From contig CP136062.1 in assembly GCA_032622095.1 (NCBI GenBank), positions 228,362,578 through 228,426,577 of the forward strand: a stretch of DNA of 64,000 bases, written 5' to 3'. A model generated the notes under the pieces. It saw nothing but the letters and a program-made list of their open reading frames with translations, did not search any database and was not told the origin of the DNA. Source of the DNA: Siphonodentalium dalli. Its lineage: Eukaryota; Mollusca; Scaphopoda; Gadilida; Siphonodentaliidae. Below are positions 56,872-64,000 of this stretch, piece after piece (positions within the stretch are counted from its first letter, which is position 1; the number at the start of each line of letters is the position of its first letter). A program made the position numbers and the translations under genes.

Positions 56872-57299
56872 TTTGTCGAATTCTTCAACATCCAAAAGAA
56901 CCTGAGTTTGAAGTCGAATACACGTACATGATATCACAAAGGATCTTCCAAAATGTGCATGATATCACTCACGATCTTATGTTTCATTCATCAAAATGTA
57001 AGTCATACACAATAAAGATTGAACACATTTGAGGGCATGTTGTAACTAATATATAATACCGGAAACACAATACAAATTTATAATAAAAACAGACTAGTTT
57101 AACCCTTCGGTGTTAATATTATTTATTCTGTATCCCAGATTTATACACTAATTTACAAGATGATGTACATATATATACTTAAGTATGGTAAGTCTGAGCC
57201 TTAGTATGGATATGTACAAAAGCCTCCCCGGTTACAATGCATGGCTGAATTGATCAATGATGCATGTTTCTGTTTATTAGCGTATCCAGCGTGTCTCAT
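56872..57299. other. No gene recognised
   Basis: The tail of a 172-codon frame extends to 57032, without motifs. An AATAAA-type hexamer (CAATAAAG) lies at 57009, but no gene supports it. Confidence 0.35.
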
Positions 57300-58651
57300 A
57301 TTATTATTATAGTGGAGCGACCGGTGTGGCTGTAATGTGCCATATTATTATAGTGGAGCGACCGGTGTGGCTGTAATGTGCCATATTATTATAGTGGAGC
57401 GACCGGTGTGGCTGTAATGTGCCATATTATTATAATGGAGCGACCGGTGTGGCTGGAATGTCCCATATTATTATAGCAGAGCGACTGGTGTGACTGGAGT
57501 GGCTGACATGTCCCATATTATTATATCGGAGCGACCGTTGTTGCTGGAATGTCCCATATTATTATAGTGGAGCATGCAGTGTGGCTGGAATGTCTCATAT
57601 TATTATAGCGGAGCGACTGGTGTGGCTGGAATGTCCCATATTATTATAGTGGAGCGACCAGTGTGGCTGGAATGTCCCATATTAGTATAGCGGAGCGATC
57701 GTTGTTGCTGGAATGTCCCATATTATTATAGTGGAGCGACCAGTGTGGCTGGAATGTCTCATATTATTATAGCGGAGCGACTGGTGTGGCTGGAATGTCC
57801 CATATTATTATAGCGGAGCGACCGTTGTTGCTGGAATGTCCCATATTATTATAGCGGAGCGACCGTTGTTTATGGAATGTCCCATATTATTATAGCGGAG
57901 CGACCGGTGTGGCTGTAATATCCCATATTATTATAGTGGAGTGACTGGTGTGGCTGGAATGTCCCATATTATTATAGCGGAGCGACCGGTGTGACTGTAA
58001 TGTCCCATATTATTATAGCGGGGCGACCGGTGTGGTTGTAATATCCATATTATTATAGTAGAGCGACCAGTGTTGCTGGAATGTCCCATATTATTATAGT
58101 GGAGCGACTGGTGTGACTGGAGTGGCTGGAATGTCCCATATTATTATAGTGGAGCGACTGGTGTGGCTGGAATGTCCCATATTATTATAGCGGAGCGACC
58201 GTTGTTGCTGGAATGTCCCATATTACAATAGTGGAGCGACCGGTGTGGCTAGAGTATCCCATTTTGTTATAGTGGAGCGACTAGTGTGGCTGAAATGCCA
58301 CATATTATGATAGTGGAGCAACCGGTGTGGCTGAAATGTGGCGACCGGTGTGGCTGGAATGCCCCATATTATTATAGTGGACCGACCGGTGTGGCTAGAA
58401 TGTCCCATTTTATTATAGTGGAGCGACTAGTGTGACTGGAATGTCCCACTATAGTGGAGCGACCGGAATGGCTAGAATGTCCCATTGTATTATAGTGGAG
58501 CGACTGGTGTGGCTGGAATGTCCCATATTACTATAGTGGAGCGACCGGTGTGGCTAAAATGTCCCATTTTATTATAGTGGAGCGACTAGTGTGGCTGGAA
58601 TGCCACATATTATTATAGTGGAGCGACCGGTGTGGCTGAAATGTACCATAT
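57300..58651 (+). repeat. 41-bp minisatellite, about 33 degenerate copies
   Basis: Unit (G)TGGAGCGACCGGTGTGGCTG, GAATGTCCCATATTATTATA, with GTGGAG/GCGGAG and GGTGTGG/GTTGTTG sub-types. It starts at about 57305 with exact 41-bp spacing; later copies contain 10-20-bp indels (e.g. the extra TGACTGGAG at about 57492 and 58109). Confidence 0.95.
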
Positions 58652-58820
58652 GTTTACACGTACATTTTACACACGCGCAGTGGACAACGTACCGGTGTAT
58701 CAGCTGAATAGTTTTATTCACTGACATGTATGTACATACCGTGTCTTTAAACGTGAAACTGTCTCGAATCTTAAGTGACGCATTTTTTATATGTTAGTTG
58801 GACCAGGGATCGAGATGTTC
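58652..58820. other. No gene recognised
   Basis: Short spacer. Confidence 0.35.
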
Positions 58821-59177
58821 AACGTGTAACCTAGCCTGAGTTTAGTGTGCCTATCATTTGCAGAATGAGGGCTAGCATCACTAAATTCACCCTCCAGGGA
58901 CATGATTCTGCTTAGGCCCCATCTTCTCCGGAAAGTTTCTTGGTTATACAATTTATATAGAAACTTCTTCATATAGATTCGATTTCTTTTTTTAGTTTAG
59001 TTTCTCTTTATCCCCAAATTGGCAACACATTGCATAATCGAGGTTCCCGATGGGTGTATATCACAATATTCACCATTTGGGAACTTCAATCCGAGTCTAT
59101 GTCTCCCATAGCAGATGAGTCCACAGAGGGTGAATTTGGTGATGCTAGCGCGCTATACTCAGGCTAGCGTGTAACAC
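58821..59177. mobile_element. TIR element, about 357 bp
   Basis: The left end AACGTGTAACCTAGCCTGAG, then GCTAGCATCACTAAATTCAC with CCTC, is mirrored by GAGGGTGAATTTGGTGATGC, TAGC and ACTCAGGCTAGCGTGTAAC at 59127-59175. The left arm has a 25-bp insertion relative to the right. Superfamily unknown. Confidence 0.7.
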
Positions 59178-59274
59178 GTGGTTTTTTGCAACTGTCTGAT
59201 CTCGGACTTATATTCCTTTCCGACGGCTCAGTCTTGAAATTCGCAGCATACATTTTAAGATACATACCTGTATA

Positions 59275-59732
59275 TGTGACCCGCCATATCAAATCCAGTC
59301 GTAAGTCGGAATTTGTTTTACCCTGTGCCAATGCATTCTCTTATATATGCGAGTCGACCATAGGTCGCCTCGCATATATAAGAGAATGCATTGGCCTAAC
59401 AATTTTTTAGAATTTTTTTTAAATAAATGTTTCTTACAATTTTTAGGACATACAATAAAAAACATCCATTACCCTGCAGGGAGCCCCACACATATATAGA
59501 AGAATATAGAAGGGTGTCGTCTGCTTATGTTTGTTTGGGGCTCTGTATGGGTGAAATTATAAAATTGTTAAAGAATACAAGAAAAATTATTAAAATTGTA
59601 AAAAATTGTTAGGCCAATGCATTCTCTTATATATGCGAGGCGACACATGGTCGACTCGCATTTATAAGATAATGCATTGGCACAGGGTAAAAAAATCCCG
59701 ACTTACGACTGGATTTGATATGGCGGGTCACA
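59275..59732 (+). mobile_element. Two-hairpin MITE, family P2, complete
   Basis: TA-TGTGACCCGCCATATC ... GATATGGCGGGTCACA-TA. The first hairpin is at about 59328-59396 and the second at 59613-59682, with minor substitutions (CACATGG, TTTATAAGATAATG). The central GAGCCCC...GGGGCTC hairpin is at about 59480-59542. The longest P2 in the window and a good reference copy. Confidence 0.88.
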
Positions 59733-59774
59733 TATATAGGGCCTATACATGTTGTCCACTGACATAATAAATAC

Positions 59775-59900
59775 ATTACGGGAGACTTAGCGGTCGGATA
59801 TGGTGTCATGTGAGGCCCAGCGAGATCAATATTGGGCTCGGCATACGGCCTCGCCTAATATTGATCTCACATAACATCATATCCGATCAGGAATATAATG
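59775..59900. repeat. Foldback, about 50-bp arms
   Basis: CGGTCGGATATGGTGTCATG, TGAG...GAGATCAATATTGG pairs with CTAATATTGATCTCAC and ATAACATCATATCCGATC. The centre is GCTCGGCATACGGCCTCGC. Confidence 0.85.
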
Positions 59901-59946
59901 ATTGCACATGTATTCCGGTCTCTCGTGTTCAAAGGGTTAAGGTAAT

Positions 59947-60225
59947 CCGACATCCAGACTCATAGCCATAACCCAATAAGATATTCAGGCTCATATCTAT
60001 ACCTTAATTTGACAACCAGACTCATAACCTAATCTGACATCCAGGCTCATAAACATTACCTAATCTGACAACCAGACACAAAACCATAACCTAGGTGGAC
60101 AACCAGGCTCATAACCACAACCTAATGAGATATCCAGGCTCATAACCATACCCTAATTCGACAACCAGACTCATAATGATAGCCTAATCAGACAACCAGA
60201 CTCATAACATTATAACCTAATCCGA
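59947..60225 (+). repeat. Degenerate 30-37-bp tandem repeat, about 8 copies
   Basis: GACA(T/A)CCAG(A/G)CTCATAACCATAACCTAAT-type units, with indels and substitutions, from GACATCCAGACTCATAGCC (about 59949) to CCAGACTCATAAC (60197). Confidence 0.85.
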
Positions 60226-60336
60226 AATGTTTATATGTGTTGGCTCAAATTTGAGAAAAAGAGTGAGAACGTACGTAGTAAATTACTTACTCCAAGCTTA
60301 AATTTCAATGATTTTCTGTATTGAAAGATATTTATA

Positions 60337-60746
60337 TGTGACCCGCCATATCAAATCCAGTCGTAAGTCGGGATTTTTTTACCCTGTGTCAATGCATTCT
60401 CTTATATATGCGAGTCGACCATAGGTCGCCTCGCATATATAAGAGAATGCATTGGCCTAACAATTTTTTATATTTTTTTTTAAATAAATGTTTCTTACAA
60501 TTTTTAGGACATAAAATAAAAAAACATCCATTACCCTGCAGGGAGCCCCACACATATATAGAAGCATGTAGAAGAGTGTCGTCTGCTCATGTTTGTCTGG
60601 GGCTCTGTATGGGTGAAATTATAAAATTGTTAAAGAATACAAGAACAAATTATTAAAATTGTAAAAAATTCGCATATATAAGAGAATGCATTGGTACAGG
60701 GTAAAAAAATCCCGACTTACGACTGGATTTGATATGGCGGGTCACA
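60337..60746 (+). mobile_element. Two-hairpin MITE, family P2, right hairpin half lost
   Basis: Ends TA-TGTGACCC ... GGGTCACA-TA. The first hairpin is intact (about 60389-60456). The second keeps only one arm: GTAAAAAATT runs straight into CGCATATATAAGAGAATGCA near 60670. Confidence 0.87.
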
Positions 60747-60835
60747 TATACGCATTTTATTATGTGTATGTTGGATATTTAGCAGCGAACCAGTTAAATA
60801 TGGGGAAATAATATGTTTATATTATTGTTGCAAAT

Positions 60836-61587
60836 TAGTGTTCGGTATTCGACGGATTTCGGTATTCGAATATTCGGTTCGAATAACGAGCGAATATTCG
60901 AATAGTATTCGAATATTTAGATAAATTATAAAATTATATAGATAACATATTTTGGAACCAATTTATTATTTAATGAAATAGCATATTTTTCCATGCACAT
61001 GCTATTCGCAAACAAGAGAGAGAAAAAAGTCTTTTGGCTTAATAGCAAGAGTTTATCTGTTTATGAAGTTCAAGCAGTCATTGTCCCATGCATGGCTTAA
61101 AGGTTCTTGTTCAAGAAGTGCAACATTCGGACAGTCTGCGGCTTCAACCGGTTGCGTTTTTAGTAGAGATCAGCCCTGCATGCGGCAGCCTTTTTAGTTT
61201 TGGCATCCAACGTGAAGTGAGTCCATATATCTGATTTCTTCGAATTTGACGCCATATTATACACACAAGTGACAACGCGCAAAAAAAAAACGATGCCTTA
61301 GGTCCGCTTCCTATGACCACATGCAGCACGGTCTGGTTTACACCTAGCCAATAAAATTATTTCGACGTCATGACGCCAATCAAATCAGAACGTTATAGTT
61401 ACGTCGTATTAATTCGTTTATGGTCAGCGGGAAATAGACTATACTTTTAACAGACCCTCAGACTAATAACAAACCAGGAAACAATTACCCGGAGATTATT
61501 CTCGAAATTCGAATAGTCATATAATTATTCGAATATTCGAATATTTATTTTTACGAGCGAATATTCGAATATTCGGACTGAACACTA
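60836..61587 (-). mobile_element. hAT superfamily element, internally decayed
   Basis: Perfect 8-bp target duplication TTGCAAAT at 60828-60835 and 61588-61595. TIRs begin TAGTGTTC (complement GAACACTA), and subterminal TATTCGAATATTCG repeats occur at both ends. An 8-bp duplication plus TAGTG-type ends is diagnostic of hAT. At 752 bp it is a deletion derivative. It contains a transposase N-terminal stub on the minus strand, so it was once autonomous or derived from one. Confidence 0.9.
61160..61255 (-). pseudogene. hAT transposase N-terminal remnant
   Basis: Minus-strand frame from ATG at 61255 to a TAA stop at 61160-61162 (31 codons). It includes SDIWTHFTLDAKTKKAA and then CRAD. The pattern W-x-HF...KA-x-C is the start of the BED zinc finger that opens many hAT transposases. 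The second cysteine of the CxxC pair is missing and the frame stops right after, so the finger is dead. The rest of the transposase (RNase H-like fold, dimerisation domain) is deleted. Start chosen because the residues after this ATG give the family-like motif. The overlapping 61-codon minus-strand frame at 61144-61329 is in another phase and is not the protein. Confidence 0.65.
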
Positions 61588-61595
61588 TTGCAAAT

Positions 61596-61721
61596 TGACC
61601 AAATACCAGATTTTTTATTTTTATAGGTTCTCCGGGATTTGCTGTTCATGTATTTTTAGTGAGGTTTAGCGGAAACTGCCAATATAATGTTGATTATACC
61701 ATGCCGCTAGCTAATCATCGG
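61596..61721. other. No gene recognised
   Basis: Short spacer. Confidence 0.35.
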
Positions 61722-61860
61722 CATTCACCAAGCAATCGGTGTTGATTGGGTCGCCGTGAATCACTCTCCAAAAAATATCGCCACGATGTTGAGTGTTTTG
61801 CTTGTCGTACACTCTTTAGGTACTGCATAGCGTGCCGCGTTGGGTCAGCGAAAGCAATAA
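61722..61860 (+). repeat. Repeat T, copy 2
   Basis: Homologous to 55780-55960: TCGGTGTTG, GGGTCGCCGTGAATCACTC, ATCGCCACGATGTTGAGTG, CTTGTCGTACAC, GGTACTG. Confidence 0.7.
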
Positions 61861-64000
61861 GTCTTTGAACTTAACGCTAATTTAAAGATGCATGTATTCA
61901 GGGTTACAGACCTTTAGGGTGGATACACACATGCATGTAATGTCTGTATGTAAAATGCATGTATTTTACATGGCCACACCAATAATTGACAAAATTAATC
62001 ACCTGCGCGCGAGAGGTCAATTTCACCAGTGAGTAGTTATAAGCCATTATCAAACAAACTGCCATCAAGAAATTTCAGGCCAGTCATAAACATGTCTTCT
62101 TTCGTGCATGGATGCCGAAATGAGTAATTCTTGTCTGATATATGTGCTGTTTTTCACGAGTTATAATTCATTTCGATTGCAAATATTCATTATAGCGCAA
62201 AAATATAATGCAGGTACAGCGTTGAAATTAAAAAGAGTGACCCCCCCCCCCATTTATATATATGTTTCTCAAGCCAAAGGTTGAACAAGCTCCTAACTGT
62301 CACAAGCTTTAATTATAACATTTTCGACCATAATCCATGATTGGGGGAGGGGCTGGTTCTCGAAAGCTTCCAATAACTATGGGAGTTAATTGAATGTGTC
62401 AGCCGGGATTATCTGGGCAAGAATTACAATATAATGTTTTACTTAAATATTCTATAGTTGTAAATTTTGCGTATACATGTATAACAGTATAACACAAGAG
62501 AGGAAAGGTGACGTAGTTGGGAACTCGTAGCTAGGCAACCCTTTCGCCGAATGAAGACAAACAGCAACACCATGCATTCAAATTTAAAGCTGTATAATAT
62601 GTTCATAATTATATGAATAGCATAAATTGCTGCATATTAGATTAACCACTCGTAGAAAACAGACACGACAGACATGACTACCATATTTATAAAGCAGGGT
62701 GTCAGGACTCAGGGTGCTGGATGCACTGACACCCCCGTCGAGGAAATATGCAATGGTGATTTCGGTAGCTTCTGTGATAATATAGCTCCCCGTGCATGTT
62801 GGGGGTCATACCCCCTGCGTTGGGGAAGAGGCCATCACTGCTATTAACATCCATAGAAGACTGACAATGATTTAAACAGAACGTCGACCATTTGAGTTAT
62901 CGCGCTAATAATTATTTTAAGCGGCCTGACGACTTTGTCCCAGTCAACGGCTCTTCGGCGGTTCAGAGTTTAACTCACTGTGGTCAAACACAGTCGCAAT
63001 GATTGTGTTGTCAGCGGACACATATTACACGGTGTGTATGATCCATGTAAAACGCCAAATACACGATATTTACAGAGATTACATGCATGTGTGTATCCAC
63101 CCTTATATGTTCCGTGAGAAATCTTTACTATTAAGTCTGGTCCAAAATACATGGGCGTTACCGTCTCAACAAGCTCTATGTTATAAACCCACCACACTAC
63201 GCGCGTGTGGTTCGAAACTGAAAAATGTCAAATCCGCGGCATCCGCCGATTAGCGACATCAGTTGGTGTAAACATATTTATTTCTCGAAATCGAGCACAT
63301 TAATTAACAAAATTGTATAATATATGAAGATATTTATATTAGAGTCTGGGATTTGGCAGAAAGCATGACGCTTATGTTAGCCATATCCCCATCTTTGACA
63401 TTCGTGGGGGGGGGGGGGGGTATTTATTACTTATTCATAATGTTCTTCCCAGTTGGGTTTTGCTTTTATGTTCAATTTTTCTATCTTATTATCATTGTCA
63501 GCCATCTGGGACATAGACTGTCAAACAGTAGCCTATAATAATGAGTCACTGTCGGTCGGTCCATGCATCAGATGAACTGAATTATTACTTCCTGTTTGTA
63601 ACCTGACCCTCGACCGCACTCCACCAGTTTCCAATAATCGTAGCGGAATTAACATTTCAAGATCAAAACGACAATAGTGATGTATCTTATATACTTATTA
63701 TGAGAAACTCCAGCTGTTCATGCCCGAGAACTGAAATATAAGACATGAGATATGAGCTATTTTTCTCGTTTTCTAAATTATACTGTATATTTGGTCATTT
63801 AGATGTGTGTTTTTTACACGTTCACCTTGTTTCGTGTACAGACAGGATTTATAAAAAATTATTTAAACAGAGGCGACTTAAGGAAAGTTCAATTTGAGAA
63901 TCGTTTAGACAACACTATACATTTTTAAACCATCAGAAAAAAAAATTATATTCTCTTCCAGTGACAGTTCGTGGTTTCCATGTAACAAAGTTGCTATGCC
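61861..64000. other. No gene; homopolymer tracts
   Basis: A C tract lies near 62240 and a 14-base G tract near 63405. Frames do not exceed 84 codons and show no domain. No repeat family from the rest of the window was recognised here. Confidence 0.4.

Noticed and set aside
56514-57032. 172-codon frame
   Set aside because: Begins within a TIR element and crosses its end. The sister copy at 46.9 kb is broken into several frames, with no motif recognised.

Overview
The window looks like intergenic or intronic DNA from an invertebrate animal, most likely a mollusc. The reasons are an AT-rich base composition, the absence of any long non-repetitive reading frame, a tRNA-headed SINE with a (CAAT)n-type tail, canonical Helitrons, a hAT relic, and dense MITEs and minisatellites. 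The mollusc assignment is inference from repeat style only. I find no intact protein-coding gene. The long open frames (105-268 codons) are mostly products of minisatellites whose unit lacks stops, or lie inside dispersed repeats.

Layout. 1-9.6 kb: a tRNA-Lys-like sequence, a fragment of a 'NATGGCGGC' repeat family, three TTAA-flanked two-hairpin MITEs (family P1), one TGTGACCC-ended two-hairpin MITE (P2), a 57-bp minisatellite and a telomere-like 12-mer array. 9.65-12.34 kb: two head-to-tail Helitrons, the second carrying a 605-bp hAT-like insertion. 12.7-14.3 kb: TTAA elements R and P3, and a P2 inside repeat S. 14.3-19.24 kb: a 4.9-kb inverted repeat with decayed coding relics in both arms. 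19.4-23 kb: four tandem arrays, including a 31-copy 48-bp array. 23-32 kb: P2 copies, a SINE with perfect 12-bp target duplication, several foldbacks, and a 34-bp array. 35.3-36.4 kb: a 72-bp array open on both strands. 37.6-40.5 kb: nested TTAA elements P1, Q and R. 42.07-51.53 kb: a large inverted arrangement A-W ... W'-A'. 53.3-54.8 kb: repeat U interrupted by a third Helitron, with an uninterrupted relative near 39.3 kb. 54.9-60.2 kb: minisatellites, a 707-bp TIR element and P2. 60.8-61.6 kb: a hAT relic with 8-bp TSD and a transposase N-terminal stub. 61.9-64 kb: nothing recognisable.

The most interesting pattern is a common two-hairpin architecture. A 26-bp arm (starting CCAATGCATTCTC) folds around a short self-complementary core, and two copies sit in opposite orientation. 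It occurs inside three MITE families whose termini are unrelated or only distantly related (P1, P2, P3) and which have at least two kinds of target site. The second is a periodic (about 160-180 bp) paired AANATGGCGGC motif, resembling the YY1 consensus, running through five dispersed repeat segments. Several insertions can be dated relative to each other because a paralogous empty site lies in the same window.
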